NCBI GenBank assembly: GCA_001969505.1
Contig: LSSK01001253.1
Span: 1-34,559 of the forward strand
Source: Zancudomyces culisetae
Lineage: Eukaryota; Kickxellomycota; Harpellomycetes; Harpellales; Legeriomycetaceae
Direction of reading: 5' to 3'
Length of the DNA stretch: 34,559 nucleotides
This document shows positions 10,326 to 21,349 of the stretch, piece by piece (the first letter of the stretch is position 1; the number at the start of each line of letters is the position of its first letter). The position numbers were made by a program, and so were the translations under genes. The notes under the pieces are model-generated. The model was not told the DNA's origin. It ran no database searches and saw nothing but the letters and a program-made list of their open reading frames with translations.

Positions 10326-13300
10326 TTAACTCAAAAGTCTAACTCTGCAATATTTTATAAAAACAATATTCAATAAATGCATAAAACCACTTAAAGCTAT
10401 TAAAAAGCCCTGTGAGAGTACAGGGTCGGCACCAATCCCAGAACCAGGAACCAAGATACCAGTTGCAACTATCGCTACAAGCGCAAAGTAAATAGAACAC
10501 AACAATATGCACACAATTACATAAATATTTGTAGCTTTTACAAATAGTATAATTCTCAGAACCGAAGAGAGAGTTTCATTCAGGACAACAATCGGAGCAT
10601 TACCTAAACGTGCTAATTCTACTTCTGTGTGCATCAAGATCCCAATATCAGCTGCATTAAAGACACTGTCCATTGTACTGTTGTTGGATACAAATATAAC
10701 CCTAGATTTTTTATTGCTATTGTTTTTGCAAAAAGAATTGTGACTTTTCTTAGCTAGCTTGTTCTTCACTAATCTCACAAGATAGAAAAGAGAGTCTAAA
10801 GTCCCATAAAATGCTTGCGCAAAAATATTTTTCCTTTTGTTATAAAACCGATTCCTGTTTGCAGGCAAAGATGTACCTTTCAGTGTTTTTTGCGTCAACG
10901 ACTCGTAGTTTTCCAAATTGTAATCAGTCGATAACTTGATTTTATTATTCCGAAAGGAACTTATATATGTCTTGGATGCGGAAAAAATATCAGATTCACC
11001 TCCATCATTGGATTTTTCGACACCTGTGTCATTGCTCTGAATCCTATTTTCTTGTAGTAACTTAATTATTTGAGGCACCTTATTGATGTGAGTCTCAGCT
11101 ATACACTCCTCTATGCCAACTTTACTCGCAAAATTCCTGACACTTGCATTTGAATCACCAGAAACAAGCCATACCTGCACACCACTTGACTTCAAATACT
11201 CTACAACATGTTTGGTAGTTTCCCTAACACTGTCTCCTACACAATAGGCACATATCACATAGCTGTTACCGATATCATAGTCGCCATCTTTATCCTCATC
11301 TGCGTTCTCAAAAAAAGAAACATGTTTCATGTTTGTCTTATGAGTGCTTTGTTTGAGGTCACCATTTGGAGTGTATATTGATCTTAAAAAGTACTCTGAG
11401 ATACACTCATTTTTAACTCTGGATGGCCGCTTCTCCAACACTTCTGAAATTCCGACAGCAATACACGTTAGCCCCTGATTTTCCCAATTAGAAATTTTTA
11501 GTCGCATGAGTTCGGAAAGTTTGAATCCACTCTCTATCAGCCATTTTACTCCCCCTATATACAGGTTGATTGCCTTTAAATCAGAGTTGGTGCTTAGATG
11601 ACTTTTTATAAACACAGATGGGCTAATTGTTACTACCATCCCTTTTCCTGGAATATCTAAAATTTGCTGAATACAATCGTCCGGGTTTTCGGGGTTCACA
11701 GATGAGTCTATGATATTTTTAAACATTTTATCAGTTGCACAACCCTCCTTTCCAGTCATATCATAGTTTTCTTTGACAACATGAAAGGTATCTAGTAGGG
11801 AGTTGTCTTTAGTTTTTGTCTCATCACCCACACTATAAAAGGAACTACCATAGCCTTGTTTTATATCTGACGAAGCTACTGAGCCTATGGAGAACGAACA
11901 AAGTGAGTTTATACAGCTAACACCAGGATTTCTTTTTTCTGAAATACTATCATTGTTCGATGCTAGGCTGATATTAATTTCATTTTCAGATGAAGCAGCA
12001 GAGTTTTGACAACTGTTATCCCTGGTGATACGGGGTTGGATTACTGGATCCTTATTTTGCGTAACGTATTTTTGCGGTGGTGGTTTTTTGAGTTGGATAT
12101 GCTCTACAATAGCCTTTGCAATGTGGTTTTTTTTAATACTTTCAGCACTACTAACAATGTTCTCAAAGTAACAGGTTAATTCTCCAATAATAAATTCCTC
12201 AAATTCCTTGGGTACTCTGACTTGGCTTTTAAAATCAGAGACAAAATCTAGCACCCTTGGTTTCCCGACAGTCAAGACACCCGTTCTTTTGAATACAACC
12301 ACATTTGAGGTTGCAGCCTTGCTAAATACCAAATATTTGTCTTTTATTAATATCCCGCTTTTTGCAAGAGCACAAACACTCAAGTTTATGATATAGTTGA
12401 CGTATCTTGATAAAGATATCGAACATAAGATAATGATTATACTTAAAGCACTTGTTGTGGCCTGAGTTATTCCATTAAATACAAGGTTGTTTATTCCACT
12501 TTTACTTATTCCTCCAGCAGGTATCACGTTTTCGGTTTGTTCATTATTGCGTGTATTTATGTAATAGTCTTTAAAGAGAATCAGTATCAGTTTGTTTTGG
12601 GAAAAATTGGATGACGTGGAATTAAAAATATTTAGATTGGTCCATATTATAAATACCAGTATTGACATACATACCCCTAATGGAAAAAACACTTTATCAA
12701 TATTTTCGGTTAGTAGTTGAAACTTGGACTTGCTGTGTTCTGAAATATAGTAAATGCTTTGAAATATGGTATCCAGTATCGACTCGTTTATCTTTTTGGT
12801 TAACCGGATATAACACACCTCGCCAATATTTACAGAACCCGCGATTATTGAATCGGTTCTTTGTTTTAGTAGCGGAGATTTATTTCCCATAAAGTCAAGA
12901 TTGCTGAATACACCGATTTTACTCACTAGAATTCCATCACTAGGTACTACTTCGTTAACTCCTAGTTGTAGCAAATCGCCTATCTGCAACTCCTGTACAT
13001 TGTATAGCCCTAGTTTATTTGAAACAGTGTCAGTTCCGATGTTCTCCAATACAACCAAGTATCCCATTTTTGATTTTTCTATATTCTTCTGATACATATT
13101 ATATGTGTGTAGTTTCTTTGCTGATTCAATATATTCCTGTAGCAAGAATAACGTGGTGATAATAACTACAGAATCCAAGAAGTGTTTTGTATCACCTTGC
13201 TTTATCAACAAAGCTACTATTCCTTCCAAAAACATGAGAATCAACACAACTCCATATAATAAGTCTATATCCATCCTTTTCTTTAAAATTGAAAGCACCA

Positions 13301-14207
13301 TCTTTCGGTAAATTCTGATTCCAAAAAAGATTTGTGATGTTGTAGCGAAAAGCAACGAAATTATTGCCTTTAGTCGTATACCCTCGAATAGATATCTGTT
13401 AAAAAATGAATATAGGCCAGACGATGTATATTCTTTTATACTAAGTATGGAAGCTATCAAGATTGTTGGTATTGATAGATATACCGACTTCAGCATCCTG
13501 TTTTTATCTTTTTTTTTCCTTTTAACTAGTTCGTTTATAGATTCGTTCATAATCCAGAAGAATGACTCTTTCACATTTACCAACAACTCATCTTTATTTT
13601 TTTCAGTTATTGAATATCCCAGTCTTTCTATTTTAGAAATTACCTCCTTTGGACCGGCACATGTAGGTATATATCTTACCAACACTTCTGAGGTGAATAT
13701 ACATACGTTTACTCCTAAGATCCCTTTTTTTCCAAGGACAAGATTTTTTATACACTCTCCTTCTATAATTCCCTTTATTGGAGGAGATAATTTTAGTTTT
13801 ATTTCCAAGTATGAGCTATTATCTTGTGGAATATGTTCAAAGTTGCTCAAAGTGCTTTCATTATTCTGCAGCGCATAATCCTCGCCATCAAGTTCACTGC
13901 ACACCTGTAAACTGTTGCTAAGCTTTATGGATGTATGATTATACAGAGGCCTCTCAGTTTGCTTTATAGTTGCACTATACCCCATTCTCACAACTATACT
14001 CAATATGTCATCACTGGTTATGCTTTCTAGGCAATGTACTATAGTCGCTTCTCCTGTATCTAAATCAACGCTTATATCAAATACTCCTTCGGCGGCTTGC
14101 AGTATTGTTTTTATACTTTCAACACAGGATGTACTATACATCCCATCTATTTCTAAGATGGTGATGTCATTTTCCCTGTAGTGTTGACTTGTGGATTCAG
14201 CATACAT
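10326..14207 (-). CDS. Catalytically dead heavy-metal (P1B-type, CCC2/ATP7-like) P-type ATPase homologue
   Basis: A 1293-residue intact frame with the full architecture of a fungal copper-transporting ATPase. It has two N-terminal HMA-like domains (about 14-80 and 134-200), membrane segments from about 240, an actuator region (about 395-470), the TM6 region (about 585-620), P/N domains (about 635-1200) and two final membrane segments (about 1220-1290). Collinear matches include GILIKDKY before the P motif, VGKPRVLDF after it, VSGD (1015-1018) and NAADIGI (1184-1190). The defining residues are changed: DKTGT reads K640-R-T-G-V, TGES reads MGNKS (440-444), CPC reads C595-S-I, HP reads N694-H, GDGIND reads SNNSTMD (1174-1180), and the HMA CxxC sites read SxxC and ExxC. 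ATP-driven transport by the known mechanism is therefore not expected. Long Ser/Asn-rich inserts lie at about 710-850 and 1055-1165. The family call is firm; a regulatory, binding or scaffold role is inference. Confidence 0.85.
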   Translation of the reverse strand: MYAESTSQHYRENDITILEIDGMYSTSCVESIKTILQAAEGVFDISVDLDTGEATIVHCLESITSDDILSIVVRMGYSATIKQTERPLYNHTSIKLSNSLQVCSELDGEDYALQNNESTLSNFEHIPQDNSSYLEIKLKLSPPIKGIIEGECIKNLVLGKKGILGVNVCIFTSEVLVRYIPTCAGPKEVISKIERLGYSITEKNKDELLVNVKESFFWIMNESINELVKRKKKDKNRMLKSVYLSIPTILIASILSIKEYTSSGLYSFFNRYLFEGIRLKAIISLLFATTSQIFFGIRIYRKMVLSILKKRMDIDLLYGVVLILMFLEGIVALLIKQGDTKHFLDSVVIITTLFLLQEYIESAKKLHTYNMYQKNIEKSKMGYLVVLENIGTDTVSNKLGLYNVQELQIGDLLQLGVNEVVPSDGILVSKIGVFSNLDFMGNKSPLLKQRTDSIIAGSVNIGEVCYIRLTKKINESILDTIFQSIYYISEHSKSKFQLLTENIDKVFFPLGVCMSILVFIIWTNLNIFNSTSSNFSQNKLILILFKDYYINTRNNEQTENVIPAGGISKSGINNLVFNGITQATTSALSIIIILCSISLSRYVNYIINLSVCALAKSGILIKDKYLVFSKAATSNVVVFKRTGVLTVGKPRVLDFVSDFKSQVRVPKEFEEFIIGELTCYFENIVSSAESIKKNHIAKAIVEHIQLKKPPPQKYVTQNKDPVIQPRITRDNSCQNSAASSENEINISLASNNDSISEKRNPGVSCINSLCSFSIGSVASSDIKQGYGSSFYSVGDETKTKDNSLLDTFHVVKENYDMTGKEGCATDKMFKNIIDSSVNPENPDDCIQQILDIPGKGMVVTISPSVFIKSHLSTNSDLKAINLYIGGVKWLIESGFKLSELMRLKISNWENQGLTCIAVGISEVLEKRPSRVKNECISEYFLRSIYTPNGDLKQSTHKTNMKHVSFFENADEDKDGDYDIGNSYVICAYCVGDSVRETTKHVVEYLKSSGVQVWLVSGDSNASVRNFASKVGIEECIAETHINKVPQIIKLLQENRIQSNDTGVEKSNDGGESDIFSASKTYISSFRNNKIKLSTDYNLENYESLTQKTLKGTSLPANRNRFYNKRKNIFAQAFYGTLDSLFYLVRLVKNKLAKKSHNSFCKNNSNKKSRVIFVSNNSTMDSVFNAADIGILMHTEVELARLGNAPIVVLNETLSSVLRIILFVKATNIYVIVCILLCSIYFALVAIVATGILVPGSGIGADPVLSQGFLIALSGFMHLLNIVFIKYCRVRLLS

Positions 14208-16385
14208 CTTGATGTTGATCCTCCCTCCTTCTTTATTCTCTTTATTATTTTTTTCCCACTCTTTCTTCAGAAACTGGTTTCTAACCGATAGGACTTTTTA
14301 TACAATAATATTCGAGACTGGGTCTTATTTCAGTCGTCCCGATCTGTGTAACTATTCTTGCTCTACTCCCTTACTATGAATCAAAATGTTCAGGTTCAAC
14401 AATTTCTTTTGCCTGGAATAATATCTTGTAAGTATGAAAATGTGATACGATCGATTCCTAACACACATAAGCATACATAAATATTCTTGTTCTACCCTAA
14501 ACTTCAAATATATTCGTCGTTTGTTCTCTTTATCCTTACATGTATATGTTTTCTATCAGATCGTTCTAAACCTCAAAATTAATAATAGAATTTTCTAAAA
14601 AACCGAATCACCATAAAAAATTATATACTCTACACATAAAGTAACCCTTATGTTCAGTCGAGAATATTTAAATTATACGTGTAAGGCAACTATACCGGTA
14701 TTTACGATATCAAGAAACTTTCCATAATATTGATGTGTGTTGTCTCCAGGGTATAGGTAGTGATATTTAGGTAGCTTTTCGTATTTTACTACATTATTGG
14801 AGGATGGCTAAATTGAGCTGTGTGATGGATAGTATTCTGGTCCTTGTATGAGATATAGAGCTTTTTGTGGAAAGAGGTAACCATCCGAGTATATTTGGTA
14901 CTCAGATGCTCTGTATCAATTAAAAATTGAATATCAAGTCAGCCCTGTTATGCTTTGTTTTGCTATGTTTTTTTTTACCACGGACCTGCGTAAGACAAAG
15001 TTTATTGCTGATATTTGTGTGAACACTGTCTGAATTTTATTATTTTATTTTTTGCGTGAAAACCCAGGTTTCAGATGTTAGAATAAGAAGGTGTCAAAGC
15101 AAATCACCTTAAAGGTCCCAAAGGGCGAAACTGGGCAAATATCTTTGTATTTGGGCTGAGATGAACATTTTGGTTTAATTATAGCTAGTCTTTATTTACT
15201 TTGTTTTGTGGTTATTTTTTGACTTGATTGCGTTGAACAATTAACATTTCTCCAGCTTGTAAATTGTTGGTCAATTTTTTTTTCAGAAACCTTGCATCTA
15301 TTTTCGCAAAAAAATGAGTGCAAAAAAGGAACCAAGGTTAGAGAAAAAAAACAAAAATAAAGGTAATGTGTATATTAAAAACAGAGCTTTGATAAAAAAC
15401 ACCTTTGTTTTTGCGCTTATAGGCTGCTGTAATAATAATATGCCAGTTGTTTCCCAATAAAATTATTATATAACACAGATTGACACGCAAATCATGCACA
15501 GGTGCAGAGTGGGTGACGGTGTATATCAAGTTTTAGGGTTAGTGTGCCAGAAATGGTACCAAAAAGTATATTAGCACCTGATATCATCAACGTGTAAAGG
15601 CAGCGCGATAGCTGTCAGAGTTCAACCACCATGCTACAGCTAATAAAAATGTGATAAAGTGTTAGAACCAAATATCTTAAAACATGTATTGTAAAAACTG
15701 CTTACGAAAATGTGATATGCATAAAGTTTCGTGATGAAATGGGTATGGTTTAATTACCTTTGCCCTGTTCTCTTGTATTTTGTACACAATGAACAACTAA
15801 CTAGCCTTTAATTTTTTTAAACTTACAAGAACAGTAGCGATACAAAGTATGCATTTGGCAATGATTAGTCTTTTTTTTTAAAAAAAAAATACTATCGGCA
15901 ACCTGAGCTGCGCAGATCATTCACCACATAGCACACCCAACCACTACACACATAGCCATGCGTGTAGTGGCATCCTTTATGTAGAGTAACAAGAACAACA
16001 AAAGCGAACTGTACCGTTTAGTCCAACATTTTGGCAGCTGCACGCAGAGACTGAATGCGACAAGCTCAAACGACACCAAGCATGGAGACTTCCAGTATAT
16101 AAGGGTACATTTCTCCAACCGACGCGTTTTCTCGGCACACACATTTTTGATAATGAGTTAAGTTCAGCATTTTCCTGCCTCTGGTTTTCATTCAAGAGGA
16201 AGAGAAAAAAATAATACCAAAAATACAAAATGACCATATTGCCACCATACATCTATCTGAACTAGTTTTATTCAGTACTATATATACACTTGCATGTTTT
16301 TTTAAACTACCAACTCGATTAACTAATAATAAAAATATCAACTACAAGATGTTCTCTAACTATGAATACACACAGCCATCCATCC
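14208..16385. other. Intergenic region between the ATPase-like gene and H3
   Basis: 2.2 kb. The left part is the ATPase-like gene's promoter side, and the right end is the H3 3' flank (minus strand), with an ACGCGT at about 16123. A T9A10 tract occupies about 15871-15889. Short chance frames (15338-15529, 15921-16252) have no recognisable content. No RNA gene was recognised. Confidence 0.55.
14294..14302 (-). promoter_or_regulatory. Candidate TATA box of the ATPase-like gene
   Basis: TATAAAAAG on the minus strand, 87 bp before the start codon at 14207. A promoter here fits with the gene being expressed, but position is the only evidence. Confidence 0.4.
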
Positions 16386-16844
<459 letters not shown>

Positions 16845-16924
16845 TTAATAATATTTCTGTTTCAGACTTGGAAAGCCAGTATTAGAGTACAATGACTTTT
16901 TTCAACTTGGGCGCATTTGTGGGA

Positions 16925-16932
16925 TATTTATA
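16925..16932 (-). promoter_or_regulatory. H3 TATA box (TATAAATA)
   Basis: TATAAATA on the H3 coding strand, 129 bp before the ATG, followed by TCCCACA. The same octamer stands 148 bp before the H4 ATG and is also followed, at slightly longer distance, by TCCCACA. Confidence 0.65.
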
Positions 16933-17037
16933 CTCGACAGTAAAAAAATTTTCCTATGCTTTTTTTTTCGCAAAGGAGCAGGAATATGCCAAATTATAAA
17001 TTCCGGGAAAATAACGCTGAACTCTTTTGAGTTATCA

Positions 17038-17061
17038 TTTCGCGAAATTTTCAAATTCGTG
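17038..17061 (-). promoter_or_regulatory. H3 upstream element: TTTCGCGAAA plus CACGAAT
   Basis: A perfect palindrome, TTTCGCGAAA (17038-17047), with TTCGTG (CACGAA on the H3 strand) 9 bp further out. CGCGAAA fits the SBF site CRCGAAA on both strands and resembles an E2F site. It sits about 105 bp upstream of the H3 TATA box. Function is inferred from motif and position. Confidence 0.5.
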
Positions 17062-17265
17062 ACATGACTGTATTGTTAGCTTTTCAAAAAAAACAAACTT
17101 TTTCATCAACTTTTGGAAGATAAATTCCCGAGTTAATTCAAATTTAGAATATTGTTTGTGCAGATTGATTCGAAGCTAACCTTCAGAAATCGAAGGTCGC
17201 GCGATTCTTAAAATAAAAAAGTAAATTGTGCTTAAAGCATTTTTATCCACTAGACTAAATTCACC

Positions 17266-17335
17266 CACTTCCACTTCCACTTCCACTTCCACTTCCACTT
17301 CCACTTCCACTTCCACTTCCACTTCCACTTCCACT
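17266..17335. repeat. (CACTTC)n hexamer microsatellite
   Basis: About eleven to twelve perfect copies of CACTTC, followed by degraded CACTCT/CACTCC units to about 17352. The array is pure pyrimidine plus A on the plus strand. It reads as Ser-Thr or Val-Glu repeats in some frames, but the flanks carry no gene. Confidence 0.9.
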
Positions 17336-18998
17336 CTCACTCTCACTCCTACTTCCTCCCCATCTTTTACTTTTATTATTATTAACGGCATGGGTGGGGA
17401 TTGGCTAAGTGAGAAAATCCAAAATGCGCTTTAAATGTTTGCAGCAAATAAACCTCAAATGTAGTCCAAATAATGTGAGTGACAATCTATCTTGGGATGA
17501 ACTCGAACGCCACCCATAGCAAAAGAACCTATTAATAGCATTTTTTATTATTACAATAAGTTGTACAGCTTGATATTTTACTGGCACTGACACAAAGAGT
17601 TCATTCTTTTGGGGAGTTTTTTCTTTGATGGTTTGCAAATCCTGCCTTGTATAGTTGTGAAGCTACAACTGTGGCTGTAATTATCCTAACCACCATTTTC
17701 ACTTGTGTATATGATGTATATTTGAAAATAGCGTGTGTATGTGTGTGTACGTGTGTAGAGGCAATCGTGTGTTAATATACACGTCCTCTTTAACGCGATA
17801 TGTGCTAAACCGCGCTGGTTAACGTCTTTTAGCTGCTTTATTTTTGTAAATATGACACTAAATATGGATACATGTGCACAGGTACATTCACTATTATTTT
17901 TTGTAATACAAGAGCTCTTCTTTTTGTATCAACTGGTAGCCCAAATAGCCAAAACTAGGATGGCAAGAACGAGCAGTATGGCCAACAGAATTCAAGTTTT
18001 TAATAAAACGTTGGGATGGAGATGCTTGTGTGTATGTGGAGAAAAGTGTAAACCCAAGGCTATTCTTTTTTGTTTTTCTTTTACTTTCTTGATTCACCCA
18101 GCCCTTCTGTATAGAGTTTGCTGAAAAATATAGAATTGATGCGCTTGTTCTAGATGAACCACACCAATTTTCTTAGCCTATCTGCTTTTGCTTGTTTGCT
18201 TATTACAAACACAATTCCCAACTCTACTATTTTACGATAAAAAAAAGGATATAACTCTACCAAGCCTATTTCCTGCTAAGTGCGGATAGTGCAAATCTGG
18301 TGGGGCACTACATTAAACAGACTTTGGCGTTTGTTGAATTTTTATTTGAAGTAAAATTTTTTTTATTTCACGTAAGTTGGCGCCTTTACGAAAAAGGAGC
18401 GGACTGAGTACTCTTCGTCTGCTTGGAACATCTCTTACTTTTGTAATCATACTTCTAGGCAAGCAGCACTTTTTTTACTTTTTAAAATCACTGCAATTAC
18501 CCATAAAGTTTCGGGTCTTGTACCTAGCATGACTCGGATAAAAAAGTCACAAAGAAAAAATTCTGCTTGTTTCTTTTCCTTTCCCCTGTTCCTCTTTTTG
18601 GTTTAACCTCAACTAGAATCAATGCTTATTTGCTGACCAAAGGTTCGTGTTTCAAAGTTGGATTTTTTCTTTTCTGGATGTGAAAAAATTTTAAATTGGA
18701 CTACGCACACAAATAAGTGATACGAAAATAGAAAAATGCAACACTTGGATGTGATATCGCATCTGCATCACAAGTTTTTTTTCAAAATGATAATCGAAAT
18801 GCTGTATACAAAAAATGTCTGACCAATGAAACTGCCTGTAGCCCCCAAAGAAAATCATTTTTGCGAACTTCTAATTGTATATCTGAAGAGGTAATTTAAA
18901 TCAACCATTTTTTTTTCATCCACAAGAACAGATGCCACTTTAAGATGACATCAAGCTGAACAGAAACCGAAAAATTATTCAAGAAAAAAAAAAGTCAA

Positions 18999-19016
18999 AC
19001 GCGTCCAAGTTTCGTG
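18999..19016 (+). promoter_or_regulatory. H4 upstream element: ACGCGT plus TTTCGTG
   Basis: An MCB core ACGCGT (18999-19004) and an inverted SCB core TTTCGTG (19010-19016), five bases apart and about 100 bp upstream of the H4 TATA box. These are the binding motifs of MBF and SBF, the G1/S factors of fungi. Motifs are seen; binding is inferred. Confidence 0.5.
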
Positions 19017-19103
19017 CAAATTCAAACCTTGTGTAGATGAGAGGATTTTTTTTTCCACTTGCTCCTGAAGGTTGCAAGGAACAACGTGATGGAACCAATT
19101 TCT

Positions 19104-19111
19104 TATAAATA
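19104..19111 (+). promoter_or_regulatory. H4 TATA box (TATAAATA)
   Basis: TATAAATA 148 bp before the H4 ATG, with a CCAAT at 19095-19099 just upstream and TCCCACA at about 19120. The octamer is identical to that of the H3 gene. Confidence 0.65.
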
Positions 19112-19231
19112 CTTCACATTTCCCACATACACAAATACATTACTTATCAAAAAATTTAATTCTCCAGCCAGTTTGAAGAGTGTCAGCGCATTTTTTTTTA
19201 AATCGTTGAACTTTATAAGAATATTCAATAA

Positions 19232-19570
<339 letters not shown>

Positions 19571-19886
19571 TATCTTTGCTGTGATTTGTTCAGTTACCTG
19601 CTAAAAAATGGCACTTTTTACCAATTTCATGATAAAGTCGAGATGGAATTTGATAAATATATGTTTGTAATTATATTTATACTTAAGTTCAAGCTCAATT
19701 TCTAGTTAGGAGTTTGAACTGTTAAAACTTTTTTTAAATAAATCTAGTGTAATCTATTAAAAGCTCACAAATTAAATACCATTGCCTCTGGTTCAGTTTT
19801 TCTGCTTCTCAACATTGCTCGGAGGCACATTTCAAAGATGGGAATAAAACCATTAGCAGAACCGGACAGTATCAACTGAGTGATTT
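19571..19886. other. Convergent 3' spacer between H4 and PUS4
   Basis: 316 bp of AT-rich 3' flank between two stop codons. The TGGCACTTTTTACCA sequence at about 19609-19623 does not form the paired stem of a metazoan histone hairpin. No gene is seen. Confidence 0.5.
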
Positions 19887-21349
19887 CTATACACTAAGTG
19901 TTATGGCCCCATCAGGGTTTCCGTTATAGTTCAGAAGTTTGCAGCATTCGGAAACAGCAGCTAGAACACCTTCGACATTTTCAAGCTCGCTAAGCTCTAT
20001 TGTATTTACACCCAACTTAAACGGCCCTTCTTCAGTTCTGATAATATCAGAGGTGACACCACAACTTCCGATCTCCTTACACATATCGTCAATCAATGTT
20101 CTTATGTATGTACCCCTACTACACTTGACAGATACTTGAAAGTACCCCTTCCCCTCGTCTGTACTGAGTAGCTTGGTTGCTGGATCCCCGATTTCAATTC
20201 TGTTAGTGCCTTGGTATGCAAGCTGACCTTTATCTGAAGGCTGTTCTCGAAGTTTTTCAGTAATTGAGTCGTAATACCAATCCAAGTTTATCGAATTTAT
20301 GGTGGTTTTTCTTAACTTTGCTGTGGAATCTACGGGAATACCCTTGCGTGCATATGAATATAGAGGTTTCCCCAAAAGCTTTACAGCAGAATATCTAGTT
20401 TATTTTGAAGACATGTCTCAGAGAAGAATTTTACATACTACGTATATATTTTAATCGCAACATACAAAGGAGGAACCTGGTTAATCTGTCCAATAAATCT
20501 TGGGATTACTGATAATATCTTATTCTTGGTATCTTCCAGCCTCGGAGCTTTTTTTACAATTGTTCCATCCATATCCAATGTATCTGTGGCGTATCCAAGT
20601 ATAGCCCTACCTATATATGCCTATCGCACAGTTTTTTTTTGTCAAGCATTAGCATTATCAACTCTGCCACATTTCATCATTTAACTCGGGATAGAAATTA
20701 TACAAACACCGTCCCCCTTACAACTGCCTTTTCTAGAGAACAGATTAATCGTAGTATTTCTTACTTTGTGAAAATTTTCAAAGTATTTTTGGCTTTTGCA
20801 TCCATTCCCAAGCGTGATTACTATTCAGTATTTTAGCAAGCTTTTTGTATAACAGAGGCTGATATTCCTTGTTTCTTTTGCATATCAAATTCCACACTAA
20901 AAAGTTTCAGAGTCAGATAGATTCAAAAAAAGAGAAACCATGCTTACACAGTACCCCTGAGGCCTCAGGATCCTATTTTAAATAAAAAACACTTTAGCCT
21001 GTCCCACGATATCTAATTTAACACGGATTAAGCCTAAATCCCATTGAAAGATATCATAAGTTGTCAATTTCTTTTAATAAATTGTTCGACTCACCAAAGT
21101 GCCACCATGTCCAACTTTCCAAGGTAATTTTCTAACGTTTTCTCCAGCTTTTACCCGTTCAAGCACTCTTTCATTTTCAACAGAAAAATATTCGGAAAAT
21201 GATTTTCTGTGGTTCTTATTCATAGAGGGATAGTAAAGCTGTTTCAAAAACCGCAGGACGCTCGCACTCGATAGACCTTTTGGTTTATTTACGGCCAAAA
21301 AACCATGAACTCTCATCGCTCTATTGATTCCTCGGGCTACGTCGATCAT
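19887..21349 (-). CDS. PUS4: tRNA pseudouridine-55 synthase, TruB family (PUS4/TRUB1-like), five exons
   Basis: I joined five exons: 21349-21095, 20972-20948, 20820-20765, 20620-20466 and 20394-19887. Together they give exactly 332 codons plus a TAG stop. All introns are GT-AG (GTGAGT, GTAAGC, GTAAGA and GTATGT donors; TAG acceptors). The enzyme converts U55 of the tRNA T-loop to pseudouridine. Motifs in order: VNKPKGLSS (20-28), KVGHGGTL then DPEASGVL with catalytic Asp86, LGYATDTLDMDG, QVPPLYSAVK, and the late SRGTYIRTLIDDM. D86 is the first codon of the 25-base second exon. An extra basic segment (about 43-75) separates motif I from motif II, as in eukaryotic TRUB1/Pus4. It shares a 612-bp divergent promoter region with the nucleoside phosphorylase gene. 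The exon model rests on motif continuity and phase, without transcript data. Confidence 0.88.

Noticed and set aside
10326-14207. Ordinary decaying pseudogene of a copper ATPase
   Set aside because: No stop or frameshift in 1293 codons despite replacement of all catalytic motifs; decay without constraint should have broken the frame first.
17176-17434. Val-Glu and Ser-Thr repeat proteins on either strand
   Set aside because: They are translations of the CACTTC microsatellite; the flanks carry no coding signal.
17852-18124. A 90-codon plus-strand frame in the H3-H4 spacer
   Set aside because: No recognisable motif, an overlapping antisense frame of similar length, and no promoter or splice evidence.
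19600-19640. Metazoan-type histone 3' stem-loop after H4
   Set aside because: TGGCACTTTTTACCA does not give the conserved six-base-pair stem and four-base loop.
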